A DNA stretch of 64,000 bases from Corynebacterium sp. HMSC036D02. Its GTDB lineage: Bacteria; Actinomycetota; Actinomycetes; Mycobacteriales; Mycobacteriaceae. The stretch lies in the NCBI RefSeq assembly GCF_001836165.1, contig NZ_KV827649.1, positions 118,008 to 182,007 on the forward strand, read 5' to 3'. The notes under the pieces are model-generated. The model was not told the DNA's origin, ran no database searches, and saw nothing but the letters and a program-made list of their open reading frames with translations. The first letter of the stretch is position 1; every line of letters begins with the position of its first letter. Of the stretch, positions 28,048-37,095 are shown one piece after another. A program made the translations under genes and the position numbers.

Positions 28048-29742
28048 CTAGGACGCTTGGAATTGCTCCAACAGCTCAATCACTGCGGCGCGGGCATCAG
28101 CTGGGCCCTCAGCATTTACTGCTACCTCAGCCATCTTCTGGCACTGCTCAAGAGTGACCTCAGCAAGCTGTGCACCAACACCTGCGACGGCGGTCGACGC
28201 CGCCGACAGCGACGTCACACCAAGGCCGGTCAGTACGCAAGCGAGCATGGGATCAGCTGCTGCTTCACCACAAACGCCAACCGGAACGTTGTTATCGCGT
28301 CCGACCACGCAGGTGTGCTGAATCAAACGCAACACGGCCGGCTGCCACGGATCGGTCAGGTAGGCCAGCTGGGGCGATAGGCGGTCAGCGGCCATGGTGT
28401 ACTGCGTCAAGTCATTGGTACCGATGGACACGAAGTCGAGGTGCGGCAAGATAGTATCCGCCATCAGGGCTGCAGCCGGTACCTCAATCATCGCGCCAGC
28501 CGTGAGCCCACGCTCACGACAGAGTTCAGCGAACCACTTTGCCTCGACTGCGGTGGCCACCATCGGTGCCATAACCCACGTCGTGGCACCCTCGGCACGC
28601 TTTTCTGCGGCCTGTGCGATGGCATCGAGCTGACGGGTCAAAAGCGCCTCGTTGTCGCGGGCGATACGCAGGCCGCGGACGCCCAAGGCGGGGTTCTCCT
28701 CAGAGTCCAACGTGGCATAGGAGATCGGCTTATCAGAACCAGCGTCGAGTGTTCGAACAACGACCTTGGAGTCCGGGAAAGCGTTGAAAACCTTGCCGTA
28801 GATGCGCGCTTGCTCCTCCACGGTGGGCTCTTCGCTCGCGGAGAGGAAAGACAGCTCCGTACGGTACAAACCGATACCTTCTGCCTGCGAATCGGAGGCG
28901 ATACGAGCTGCGTTACCGTCGGCAACATTGGCTAGCAACTGCACGCGGTGTCCGTCCTTGGTCTGGGCCGGACCCCGCCACTCGGCTACTCGTGCCGCCT
29001 TCTCGCGGTATTCCTCTACAGCCTTGAGCGAGGCGGCGCGATCCGCGCCAAGGGCCACTGTGCCCACGGAGCCATCGACGAAGATCTGGGTTCCCGCCTC
29101 AATCGTGCGCAGCTCAGCGCCGACCGCCACAATGCACGGAAGGTCGAGCTGACGAGCAATAATTGCAGTGTGGCTGGTGGGACCGCCCAGCTCGGTCACC
29201 AGCGCCTTGATGTGGGTGGTGTCCAAGGTTGCGGTATCCGCCGGTGCAAGGTCATCCGCCAGCAGCACGGCTTCCCCTTCAACCATGGGCAGGCCCGGCT
29301 CTTGCTCACCGCGTAGTTGTGCGATGACGCGGTCGCGAACGTCCTTGAGGTCAGTCGTGCGCTCAGCCATCACGCCGCCGGCAGCCTCAAACATGGTGAC
29401 AAACCTGTCCGTGGCCCCCACAACTGCATATTCGGCGTTCTTGCCGCTGCGAATACCCTTGCGCACTGCCTTGTGCCAACCTCGGTCCTTGACCATTCCG
29501 GCGGTAGCGCCCAGGACTTCTGCTGCCTGGCCTTCCGCACCAGCGGCACGCTGCTCTAGCCTGCTGGCAACAATGTCGACCGCTTCGAGGAAGCGATCGT
29601 ATTCAGCATCACGCTGCTCCTCCGCCACGGTTTCTCCAGCCGTGGGCAGTTCTGGGCGTGGGCGAACCCACACCGCCTCAGCGTATGCAACGCCGGCGAC
29701 GACACCGGTGCCTTTAATGGTGGATGGGGATGCGTTTTCCAT
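28048..29742 (-). CDS. ptsI: PTS enzyme I (phosphoenolpyruvate-protein phosphotransferase)
   Basis: The 564-residue enzyme takes phosphate from PEP and passes it to HPr. The phosphorylated residue is H191 in GGPTSHTAIIARQ; the C-terminal TIM-barrel has IGLYRTELSFL, the arginine-rich GVRGLRIA and the active Cys region GVCGEAA. ATG 29742 gives MENASPSTIKGTGV and is preceded by AAGGAA; longer upstream frames overlap the promoter. It is divergent from fruK-ptsF-ptsH across a 237-bp control region. Confidence 0.95.
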   Translation of the reverse strand: MENASPSTIKGTGVVAGVAYAEAVWVRPRPELPTAGETVAEEQRDAEYDRFLEAVDIVASRLEQRAAGAEGQAAEVLGATAGMVKDRGWHKAVRKGIRSGKNAEYAVVGATDRFVTMFEAAGGVMAERTTDLKDVRDRVIAQLRGEQEPGLPMVEGEAVLLADDLAPADTATLDTTHIKALVTELGGPTSHTAIIARQLDLPCIVAVGAELRTIEAGTQIFVDGSVGTVALGADRAASLKAVEEYREKAARVAEWRGPAQTKDGHRVQLLANVADGNAARIASDSQAEGIGLYRTELSFLSASEEPTVEEQARIYGKVFNAFPDSKVVVRTLDAGSDKPISYATLDSEENPALGVRGLRIARDNEALLTRQLDAIAQAAEKRAEGATTWVMAPMVATAVEAKWFAELCRERGLTAGAMIEVPAAALMADTILPHLDFVSIGTNDLTQYTMAADRLSPQLAYLTDPWQPAVLRLIQHTCVVGRDNNVPVGVCGEAAADPMLACVLTGLGVTSLSAASTAVAGVGAQLAEVTLEQCQKMAEVAVNAEGPADARAAVIELLEQFQAS

Positions 29743-29979
29743 GACACATTTCCTTACGGAGACGATGTTTTCTCTTTCCAGATCATCACAAGTCGGCCAA
29801 AAATGCAACGAAACCCACAGTGATTCCATTGACATTCGGACACATACGGGCAATAATCAACATTAAGCAACATTAATTTCACGCTGACAACGGGCAATCC
29901 GCACCGAAGCTCTTGTTCACGCCCCTGAGGCGCGTTTGCCCCCAATATACGCACTCCGCGAAAGGGGACATTCTCCACG
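29743..29979. promoter_or_regulatory. ptsI-fruK divergent control region with direct repeats
   Basis: CAACATTAA occurs at 29858-29866 and 29868-29876, a 10-bp period that places both copies on one DNA face. It is flanked by two copies of ACGGGCAAT (29846-29854 and 29890-29898) 44 bp apart. This is a good candidate operator for a DeoR-type repressor. TATACG near 29945 could be the fruK -10. Confidence 0.5.
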
Positions 29980-30951
29980 ATGATCCTTACTTTGACCCCC
30001 AACCCAAGCATCGACGCCACCGTGCGCCTGAACGAGGCGCTCGAACCCGGTGCCGTCCACCGCGCCGAGTCTGTCTCCAGCGTTGCTGGCGGTAAAGGCG
30101 TCAACGTTACGCATGCAGTAACGCTCGCCGACGTCGACAGTCTGGCCCTTCTCCCGGCTATGGCCTCAGACCCTTTCTTGACCCTCGCCGCTGACGCATC
30201 TATCCCCGTACACGCAGTGCCGACACAGGGCGCGGTGCGCACCAACACCACCTTGACCGAACCGAATGGCCGCACGACCAAACTCAACGGACCTGGCCCC
30301 ACGCTCGATGAATCAGTTCAGCAAGACGTGGCACAGGCCGTTGCTGAACGCTGCACCGACGCCGAGTGGATCGTCATGGCGGGCTCTCTTCCCAAAGGCG
30401 TTCCTACAGATTGGTACACGCAGCTCATCAGTGTCGCTCGCGAAGCCAACCCCGACATCCGCATAGCCGTCGATACCTCTGATGCGCCCATGGTGGCTCT
30501 CGGTAACAACCTCGAAGTAGCCAGCCCCGACCTCATCAAGCCAAACGGCCTCGAGCTGGGCCAGCTTGCAGGCGTCGATGGTCAGGCCCTTGAGGCCGCC
30601 GCCGAAGACGGCGACTTCAGCGGAGTGGTTGAGGCCGCGAGGGTCGTCGTCAAGCGCGGCATCCCCGAGGTTCTTGTCACCCTGGGCGGCGCTGGCGCGG
30701 TGCTGGTCACGGCCAAGGAAGCATGGGCTGCTACTCCCCCGCCCATCACCCTGCGCTCCACCGTGGGTGCCGGCGATTCTTCGCTCTCCGGCTATATCCT
30801 CGCCCGCCGCTCCGGTGCCTCGTACCCCGAAGCTCTGCGCCAGGCTGTGGCCTACGGTTCAGCAGCCGCAGCACTCCCGGGAACCCAGATTCCAACCCCC
30901 GAAGAACTGGATATCGAACACACGACGGTTTCGGCCGTCACCGACCTTTAG
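29980..30951 (+). CDS. fruK: 1-phosphofructokinase
   Basis: FruK converts fructose 1-phosphate, made by the fructose PTS, to fructose 1,6-bisphosphate. The 323-residue PfkB-family protein has the N-terminal TLTPNPSIDATV typical of FruK, the substrate loop GGKGVNV, and the catalytic STVGAGDSS near residue 262. It is the first gene of the fruK-ptsF operon; ptsF begins 22 nt downstream. Confidence 0.94.
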   Translation: MILTLTPNPSIDATVRLNEALEPGAVHRAESVSSVAGGKGVNVTHAVTLADVDSLALLPAMASDPFLTLAADASIPVHAVPTQGAVRTNTTLTEPNGRTTKLNGPGPTLDESVQQDVAQAVAERCTDAEWIVMAGSLPKGVPTDWYTQLISVAREANPDIRIAVDTSDAPMVALGNNLEVASPDLIKPNGLELGQLAGVDGQALEAAAEDGDFSGVVEAARVVVKRGIPEVLVTLGGAGAVLVTAKEAWAATPPPITLRSTVGAGDSSLSGYILARRSGASYPEALRQAVAYGSAAAALPGTQIPTPEELDIEHTTVSAVTDL

Positions 30952-30973
30952 TAGTACTGAGGAGTACCTACCG

Positions 30974-33058
30974 ATGTCATCACAACTCATCACCACCGAC
31001 CTCGTGGCGCTCGACGCCGACTTCGGTGACAGCATCGAATCAGTCATTACCAATCTGGCCACGCTTGTTCACGACACCGGCCGCGCCACCTCCGTGGAGG
31101 AACTGGCAGGCCCCGCCATTGAGCGTGAGGCCAAGGCCGGCACCGGTGTTCCCGGTGGCGTTGCCATCCCACACTGCCGCTCTGCTGCCGTGTCTGAACC
31201 CACCCTGGCCTTCGCCCGCCTCTCGCGCGGGGTCGACTTCTCCGGCCCCGATGGTGACGCCCACCTGGTGTTTCTCATCGCGGCCCCGGAAGGTGGCGGT
31301 AAGGCACACCTGAAGATCCTCTCCAAGCTTGCCCGCGCGCTGGTGAAGAAGGACTTCTTGGAGGCTCTGCGCACCGCGCAGACCAAGGAGGAAATCGTCT
31401 CTCTGGTCCTCGACGTGGTCAACGCCGAAAAGCCGAAGAAGAAGGCTGCCGCCAGCGAATCGGCACCTGCCGCTGCGGCTGCAGCGCCTGCGGCAAGCAA
31501 GGCTGCGGATTCACAGAAGACCCGCATCGTGGCCGTCACCGCATGCCCGACTGGCATTGCCCACACGTACATGGCAGCCGACGCACTCACCCAGACCGCC
31601 GAGGAGCGCGACGATGTCGAGCTCACAGTCGAGACCCAGGGATCTTCCAATAACACCGCTGTTTCTGCAGAAACCATCGCGGCTGCCGACGCCGTCATTT
31701 TCGCCACCGATGTCGGTGTTCGCGACCGGGAGCGCTTCGCCGGCAAGCCCGTCATTGAATCGGGCGTCAAGCGCGCCATCAACGAGCCGGGCGTGATGCT
31801 CGATGAAGCCATCGCTGCTTCCAAGAACCCCAACGCACACAAGGTCGCAGGCACTGCAGGCGCAGCCTCCTCTAGCTCCGCGGAAGAAGGCGAAGGACTG
31901 GGCTGGGGCAAGCGCATTCAGCAGGCCATCATGACCGGCGTGTCCTACATGGTTCCCTTCGTCGCCGCCGGTGGCCTCCTCTTGGCCTTGGGCTTCCTCT
32001 TCGGTGGCTACGACATGGCAAACGGCTGGCAGGCCATCACCACCGATTACTCGCTGACCAACCTGCCGGGCCATGACGTCATGGTTGATGGCGAAATGAT
32101 GACCTTCCAGAAGGCAGGATTCGCCCTATACATCGGCGCTGTGCTCTTCGCGATTGGTCAAGCATCGATGGGATTCATCGTCGCGGCGCTATCCGGCTAC
32201 ATTGCCTTTGCCCTGGCAGGCCGCCCGGGCATCGCGCCGGGCTTCGCCGGTGGTGCCATTGCTGTTACCCTCGGTGCGGGCTTCATCGGTGGTCTGGTTA
32301 CCGGCCTTATCGCTGGCTTTGTTGCGATGTGGATTGGCAAGTGGAAGGTCCCGCGCTGGATCGGCTCCCTCATGCCTGTAGTCATCATCCCGCTGCTCGC
32401 CACGATGGTTACTGGCCTGCTCATGTACCTGCTGCTCGGTGCACCGCTGGCCGCCATCATGGAAGGCCTGCAGAACTGGCTGTCCTCCATGTCCGGTTCC
32501 TCCGCTGTCCTTCTGGGCATCATCCTGGGCCTTATGATGTGCTCCGACTTGGGTGGCCCGGTCAACAAGGCTGCTTACCTCTTCGCTACTGCTGGCCTGT
32601 CCACGGGTGATGAGGCTTCCATGAAGATCATGGCCGCTGTCATGGCCTCCGGCATGGTTCCGCCGATTGCGCTGTCCATCGCTACCTTCGTCCGCAAGAA
32701 CCTGTTCACGCCTGCGGAGCAGGAGAACGGCAAGTCCGCTTGGCTGCTGGGTCTGTCCTTCGTCTCCGAGGGTGCTATCCCCTTCGCTGCTGCCGACCCG
32801 CTGCGTGTCATCCCTTCGATGATGCTCGGTGGCGCAGTAACAGGTGCTTTGTCGATGTCCCTGGACGTCATGTCCCGCGCTCCGCACGGCGGAATCTTTG
32901 TTATCTTCGCTATCGAACCTGCGTGGGCTTACTTCGTGGCTATCCTTGCCGGCGTCATCGTGTCCGCCATTGCGGTCATCGCGATGAAGCAATTCTGGCC
33001 CAATAAGGCTGCTGAAGAGGCTGCTGCGAAGGCAGACAAGACCAAGGCCGCCGCCTAG
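30974..33058 (+). CDS. ptsF: Fructose-specific PTS permease, EIIABC
   Basis: The 694-residue protein joins IIA (residues 1-150, phospho-His H67 in GVAIPHCRS), an Ala/Lys-rich linker, IIB (about 180-285, phospho-Cys C191 in TACPTGIAHTYMAA) and IIC (about 310-680, eight or more membrane helices). The order A-B-C matches C. glutamicum PtsF. ATG 30974 follows GAGGAG and gives MSSQLITTDLVALD; the frame is open upstream through fruK but that is coincidence. Phosphate comes from HPr encoded next door. Confidence 0.94.
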   Translation: MSSQLITTDLVALDADFGDSIESVITNLATLVHDTGRATSVEELAGPAIEREAKAGTGVPGGVAIPHCRSAAVSEPTLAFARLSRGVDFSGPDGDAHLVFLIAAPEGGGKAHLKILSKLARALVKKDFLEALRTAQTKEEIVSLVLDVVNAEKPKKKAAASESAPAAAAAAPAASKAADSQKTRIVAVTACPTGIAHTYMAADALTQTAEERDDVELTVETQGSSNNTAVSAETIAAADAVIFATDVGVRDRERFAGKPVIESGVKRAINEPGVMLDEAIAASKNPNAHKVAGTAGAASSSSAEEGEGLGWGKRIQQAIMTGVSYMVPFVAAGGLLLALGFLFGGYDMANGWQAITTDYSLTNLPGHDVMVDGEMMTFQKAGFALYIGAVLFAIGQASMGFIVAALSGYIAFALAGRPGIAPGFAGGAIAVTLGAGFIGGLVTGLIAGFVAMWIGKWKVPRWIGSLMPVVIIPLLATMVTGLLMYLLLGAPLAAIMEGLQNWLSSMSGSSAVLLGIILGLMMCSDLGGPVNKAAYLFATAGLSTGDEASMKIMAAVMASGMVPPIALSIATFVRKNLFTPAEQENGKSAWLLGLSFVSEGAIPFAAADPLRVIPSMMLGGAVTGALSMSLDVMSRAPHGGIFVIFAIEPAWAYFVAILAGVIVSAIAVIAMKQFWPNKAAEEAAAKADKTKAAA

Positions 33059-33116
33059 CGCTTAACCCGCGTACACTTGTAAGCACGAAACACCGTAATT
33101 CGAAAGGATTATCATC

Positions 33117-33386
33117 ATGGCTTCTAAGACCGTCAAGGTTGGTTCCTCCGTCGGACTGCACGCACGTCCGGCTTCCATCATCGCCGATGCTGCCGCTGAG
33201 TTCGATGAGGACATCTTCCTCACCCTCGTTGGCGATGAGGACGAGGATGAGACCGATGCTGCTTCCTCCCTCATGATCATGGCTCTCGGCGCCGAGCAGG
33301 GCGACGAAGTCACCGTGACCTCCGAGAACGAGGCGGCTGTCGAGAAGATCGCCGGCCTCATCGAGCAGGACCTCGACGCTTCCTAA
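33117..33386 (+). CDS. ptsH: PTS phosphocarrier protein HPr
   Basis: The 89-residue protein carries the phosphorylated H15 in VGLHARPAS. The region where firmicute HPr has regulatory Ser46 reads DAASSLMIMALGA; actinobacteria generally lack HPr kinase. AAAGGA lies 8 nt before ATG 33117. It follows ptsF by 58 nt and ends in a strong terminator, closing the PTS operon. Confidence 0.95.
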   Translation: MASKTVKVGSSVGLHARPASIIADAAAEFDEDIFLTLVGDEDEDETDAASSLMIMALGAEQGDEVTVTSENEAAVEKIAGLIEQDLDAS

Positions 33387-33410
33387 AGCACTTTCCGTTT
33401 ATAGAACGGC

Positions 33411-33458
33411 AGCTCCCGCTTCCCTCTTACGCTGAGGGTGGCGGGAGCTTTTCGTTTC
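33411..33458 (+). terminator. Rho-independent terminator after ptsH
   Basis: AGCTCCCGC-tt-CCCTC (33411-33426) pairs with GAGGG-tg-GCGGGAGCT (33434-33449), followed by TTTTCGTTT. Confidence 0.85.
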
Positions 33459-33531
33459 ACCTCGTCTCCGCGGACTCTTTCGCTTTTCATCGCCACTCGG
33501 CTGAAGTGACCCGCTGTGTAGAGTCAAAGAC

Positions 33532-34059
33532 ATGACCGACCAGCCCATAACGCCCCCAGACTTCGGCATCGAAGCGCTAAATCTGGCGCTGATTGCGGAA
33601 TCCTTAACCCCGCGCTTGGATAGCTTTACCGCTTCCGAGAATCATTACCGGCACGAGGGCTCGTGGAAGGAACCGAAATTCACCGTCGTCGCGCTCATAA
33701 GGAATAAGCTGGCCATCGACGCAGTCCTAGCCATTGAGACTGAATGCGAACAGGGATTGGCCTTTGTGGGCTACGAGATCATGGGGGCGATGTCCCGGCT
33801 CCGCGGCGACCTCGATACCGAAACTCTCTACCACGGAGTTGCCTCATTCCTCTGGGCGGATCAGTTAGCGGGAGACTATCCGATTGGAAAAGCAGACTTC
33901 GCCAACCCCGAAACCATTTCGTGGCCAACTCATACCGCCGACGAGGTATACATACACACGGTGCGAGAGCTACTGGACTACGTACAGGCTCATGCCGACA
34001 GTGATGATGTCTGGCTGAATGACGAGTTCGTGAAGAGAGCTGTAAAGGGACCGAAGTAA
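33532..34059 (+). CDS. Conserved hypothetical protein
   Basis: A 175-residue soluble acidic protein I do not recognise; predicted mixed alpha/beta with no signal peptide, membrane helix or Cys cluster. It has no Shine-Dalgarno, and TAGAGT (33519-33524) ends 7 nt before the ATG, which indicates a leaderless mRNA. It stands alone between the ptsH terminator and an elaborate stem-loop that overlaps its last codons. Codon use is somewhat richer in A/T than its neighbours but not clearly foreign. Confidence 0.6.
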   Translation: MTDQPITPPDFGIEALNLALIAESLTPRLDSFTASENHYRHEGSWKEPKFTVVALIRNKLAIDAVLAIETECEQGLAFVGYEIMGAMSRLRGDLDTETLYHGVASFLWADQLAGDYPIGKADFANPETISWPTHTADEVYIHTVRELLDYVQAHADSDDVWLNDEFVKRAVKGPK

Positions 34060-34145
34060 AAGCACCTTATGCAGACTTCTGCACACATTCATCTGGGGTT
34101 TTGCGTAAATACGCGTCCAGATGGTGCCTTTACTCCGGTCCCTTA
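34044..34145. repeat. Branched inverted-repeat element (three-way-junction-like)
   Basis: A 23-nt arm (34044-34066) pairs with 34123-34145 at 20 of 23 positions. Inside are two further hairpins: TGCAG/CTGCA (34070-34074 with 34079-34083) and CATCTGG/CCAGATG (34090-34096 with 34117-34123), the latter capped by GCGTA/TACGC (34103-34107 with 34110-34114). It begins within the last codons of the upstream gene and ends 25 nt before the uraA stop. It could terminate both convergent genes, but there is no clear U-run. Confidence 0.6.
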
Positions 34146-34170
34146 TCCTCGCTAGTCGGCGGAAGCGCCT

Positions 34171-35451
34171 CTAGTACTTCGCGCCGCGTCCCTCACCAAT
34201 GGTGCCGTAGAGCTTCTTCATCACTGGGTAGAGCACGATGATGCCAACCGAGCCCCAGGCAATACCTTCGAGCGTCACGCCGAAGACGTCGAGCGTGAGG
34301 TTACCAATACCCGCGATGAGCGCCACTGCCGCCGCAGTGAGGTTCACTGGGTTGTTGAAGTTGACCTTGTTGTCCATCCAGATGCGCACGCCAAGCATGC
34401 CGATAAGGCCGTAAAGGACGATGCAAGCACCGCCCAGCACGCCGGTGGGGATGGTGAAGATAAGCGCGCCAAACTTCGGGATGAAGGCCAGAGCGATGGC
34501 GGTGATTGCAGCTACCCAGTAGGCGGCCGTGGAGTAGACGCGGGTGGCGGCCATGACGCCGATATTCTCCGCGTAGGTTGTGGTGCCGGAGCCGCCGAAA
34601 CCACCGGCCAGGGAGGTGGCCAGGCCGTCCGCGATGAGAGCGTCGCCAGCGAGATCATCGAGGTCGCGCTTGGTCATCTCAGAGACGGCTTTGACGTGGC
34701 CGACATTTTCAGCAATCAGAACGACCAACACCGGAAGTGCTGCCGCGATGGCTGAAACGTGGAACTCCGGCGCATGGAACTGCGGGAAGCCAATCCAAGC
34801 CGCCTCGCGGATAGACTCCACCGCGCCCTCACCGAGGTTGCCCGTGGCGGCCGCAAAAGCCCAGCCGACGACGACGCCAATAAGAATCGACAGACGCGAA
34901 ACCATGCCGCGCCCGGCCACGGTGGCCAAGATGATGACCGCCAGCGTCACCGTAGCGACCAGAGGCTGGCTCGAATAGTTGGTGGCAGCATTGGGCGCCA
35001 AGTTAAGGCCGATCAGTGCCACGATGGCGCCGGTCACGGCCGGCGGCATGACGGCGTCAAGGACCTTGCGGCCCGCCGCCTTCACCGCGAAACCAATCGC
35101 CACCAAGACCAGGCCGGTCACTAAGACGGAACCTGCCTGCGCGCCAATGCCGTACTGCTGGGAGGCGCTCAGCGGTGCAATGAACGCGAAGGAGGAGCCC
35201 AGGTAGGAAGGGAGGCGGTTGCGGGTAATCAGGAGGAATAGGATTGTTCCCAGGCCTGAAAACAGCAGCGTCGTATTGACCGGGAATCCGGTCAGGGTGG
35301 GCACCAGCAACGTCGCGCCGAACATGGCCACCACGTGCTGCATGCCGATGCCGATGGTGCGGCCCCAGCTCAATCGTTCTTCGGGTGCGACAACCGCGCC
35401 CGGCTTAATCGTCTTTCCGTCCCCGTGGACGGCCCAGCCAAAATTACTCAC
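34171..35451 (-). CDS. uraA: Uracil/xanthine permease (NCS2 family)
   Basis: A 426-residue nucleobase:proton symporter with about 14 membrane segments. The N-terminal QHVVAMFGATLLVP and the TTTYAENIGVMAATRV motif between helices 9 and 10 identify the NCS2 family; the exact match to uracil rather than xanthine carriers is inferred. Start is GTG 35451. No Shine-Dalgarno is visible, and a CATAAT/TAATTA -10 lies 6-8 nt upstream inside a perfect palindrome, so the mRNA may be leaderless. Confidence 0.85.
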   Translation of the reverse strand: MSNFGWAVHGDGKTIKPGAVVAPEERLSWGRTIGIGMQHVVAMFGATLLVPTLTGFPVNTTLLFSGLGTILFLLITRNRLPSYLGSSFAFIAPLSASQQYGIGAQAGSVLVTGLVLVAIGFAVKAAGRKVLDAVMPPAVTGAIVALIGLNLAPNAATNYSSQPLVATVTLAVIILATVAGRGMVSRLSILIGVVVGWAFAAATGNLGEGAVESIREAAWIGFPQFHAPEFHVSAIAAALPVLVVLIAENVGHVKAVSEMTKRDLDDLAGDALIADGLATSLAGGFGGSGTTTYAENIGVMAATRVYSTAAYWVAAITAIALAFIPKFGALIFTIPTGVLGGACIVLYGLIGMLGVRIWMDNKVNFNNPVNLTAAAVALIAGIGNLTLDVFGVTLEGIAWGSVGIIVLYPVMKKLYGTIGEGRGAKY

Positions 35452-35454
35452 GAA

Positions 35455-35466
35455 CCATAATTATGG
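35455..35466. promoter_or_regulatory. Perfect 12-bp palindrome on the uraA -10
   Basis: CCATAATTATGG reads the same on both strands and contains the only good -10 candidate for uraA, 4 nt from its GTG start. It is a possible repressor site. Confidence 0.45.
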
Positions 35467-35485
35467 CTCACACAAGCACCGAAAC

Positions 35486-36964
35486 CTAAGTATCCTCACC
35501 AGCCACGCGAAATTCGCTGAGTTCCGCGGCGATGGAAGCGGGCAGGCGAACGTCGACAAGCGTGCCCTCCCCCGTGTACTCCTCGCTACGCACCGTGCCC
35601 TGGGTATGGATGCGATCGACCACGTCCCCGCGGGTAAACGGCACGAGAAGCCGCACGTGTTCATCCTGAGAGTTGAGGAACAGCTCCACGCGCGTGGTGA
35701 GCTCGTCGATGCCCTCCCCCGTCTTAGCGGAGACATAAACCACGTTATCGCGGTCGAGGGCGTGGCGCAGCTCCGCCAGCACCAGCGGATCGGCCTGGTC
35801 GATCTTGTTGATGACGATGATCTCCGGCGGGGCGTCCTCACCGGTTTCCTTTACGATGTCATAGATGACCTCATTGACCGCCTCAATTTGCTTCAGCGGG
35901 AAAGGGTCTGAGCCATCCACGACGTGCAGCATCAGATCTGCTGCGAGGACCTCCTCCAAGGTAGACTTGAAGGCCTCCACCAACTGTGTGGGAAGGTGGC
36001 GGACGAAACCAACGGTATCGGTGAACACGACCTGGCGGCCATCAGCAAGCTCGGCGCGCCGGGTGGTGGGGTCCAAGGTAGCGAACAGCGCGTCCTCCAC
36101 CAGCACGCCAGCGCCCGTCATTGCGTTGATGAGCGAAGACTTACCAGCGTTGGTGTAGCCGGCGATCGCGATCTGCGGAATCGTCGATGAGGCACGGCGA
36201 GAGCGCTTAATCTCACGCGCCGTCTTCATCGCCTTAAGCTCCTTCCGCAGCAGCGCCATCTGCGTGCGGATGCGCCGGCGGTCCGTCTCGATCTTGGTTT
36301 CACCGGGGCCGCGCAGACCGACGCCGCCGTTGGAACCAGCACGGCCGCCCGCCTGGCGCGAGAGGTTGCCGCCCCAACCACGGGTATGCGTATAAAGGTA
36401 TTCCAACTGCGCGAGCGAGACTTGGGCTTTGCCTTCCTTGGACTTGGCGTGCTGCGCAAAGATATCCAAGATGAGCATGGTGCGGTCGATAACTTTGGTG
36501 TTGAGAGCACGCTCCAAGGCAGAGAGCTGGCCGGGGGTTAGCTCACCATCGCACACCACGGTATCCGCGCCAGTGGCAGCCACGATGTCCTTGAGCTCGT
36601 TTACTTTGCCGGAACCAATATAGGTGCCCGGGTCCGGCTTATCTCGCTTTTGATACAGGGCTTCTACTACTTCGGCTCCTGCGGTTTCCGTTAGCGCCGC
36701 GAGCTCCGACATGGTGGCCTCAACCTCGGCCACGGTGCCTTCGGTCCACACTCCCACAAGGACTACTTGTTCAAGGCGCAGCTTGCGGTACTCCACCTCG
36801 TAGCCATCGGTGGTGTCTTCTGCGCGAATGGTGGTCTCGCGGTTTACTCGCCGGAAGGCGTTGCGCTCCGCAAGGTCGAGATCACCGGTAGTTGGCTCCT
36901 GTGATTTGGGCGCGGGCTCACCAAAAGCCTGCGCGAGGAGATCTTCATGGGTTTCTTTTGTCAT
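35486..36964 (-). CDS. hflX: Ribosome-associated GTPase HflX
   Basis: HflX splits stalled or heat-damaged 70S ribosomes. The 492-residue protein has the N-terminal HflX domain (YIGSGKVNELKD), the GLRGPGETKIETDRR signature, and the G motifs GYTNAGKSS (G1), DTVGFVRHLP (G3), NKIDQ (G4) and SAKTG (G5). ATG 36964 gives MTKETHEDLL and has GGGAG close upstream. A SigH-type promoter candidate precedes it, which would fit a heat-stress role. Confidence 0.95.
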   Translation of the reverse strand: MTKETHEDLLAQAFGEPAPKSQEPTTGDLDLAERNAFRRVNRETTIRAEDTTDGYEVEYRKLRLEQVVLVGVWTEGTVAEVEATMSELAALTETAGAEVVEALYQKRDKPDPGTYIGSGKVNELKDIVAATGADTVVCDGELTPGQLSALERALNTKVIDRTMLILDIFAQHAKSKEGKAQVSLAQLEYLYTHTRGWGGNLSRQAGGRAGSNGGVGLRGPGETKIETDRRRIRTQMALLRKELKAMKTAREIKRSRRASSTIPQIAIAGYTNAGKSSLINAMTGAGVLVEDALFATLDPTTRRAELADGRQVVFTDTVGFVRHLPTQLVEAFKSTLEEVLAADLMLHVVDGSDPFPLKQIEAVNEVIYDIVKETGEDAPPEIIVINKIDQADPLVLAELRHALDRDNVVYVSAKTGEGIDELTTRVELFLNSQDEHVRLLVPFTRGDVVDRIHTQGTVRSEEYTGEGTLVDVRLPASIAAELSEFRVAGEDT

Positions 36965-36995
36965 ATGCTCCCTATTCTTGCACGTTGCCCCTCTC

Positions 36996-37021
36996 AACTG
37001 GGAATCTCCGCTTCCTGTTCC
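36996..37021 (-). promoter_or_regulatory. SigH-type promoter candidate for hflX
   Basis: On the minus strand GGAAC (37021-37017) is followed by 17 nt and AGTT (36999-36996). The spacing equals that of the sigB and clgR promoters in this window; only the base before GTT differs (A for C). Confidence 0.5.
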
Positions 37022-37061
37022 CGCAGACTGCCGCAGCGCGGTGACGTATCAGCGATGGTTT

Positions 37062-37088
37062 TTGAGTCCCCTCTGCGACAGATACAAT
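37062..37088 (+). promoter_or_regulatory. Leaderless promoter of the Cys-tail gene
   Basis: TTGAGT (37062-37067) and TACAAT (37083-37088) make a sigma-A-type promoter whose -10 ends exactly 7 nt before ATG 37096. The -10 overlaps an earlier in-frame ATG at 37087, which therefore cannot be the start. Confidence 0.65.
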
Positions 37089-37095
37089 GGTGCGC

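Noticed and set aside
30566..30973. N-terminal extension of the ptsF frame back into fruK
   Set aside because: This stretch is the +2 frame of fruK; ptsF has a good ribosome-binding site at 30974 and starts like other PtsF proteins there.
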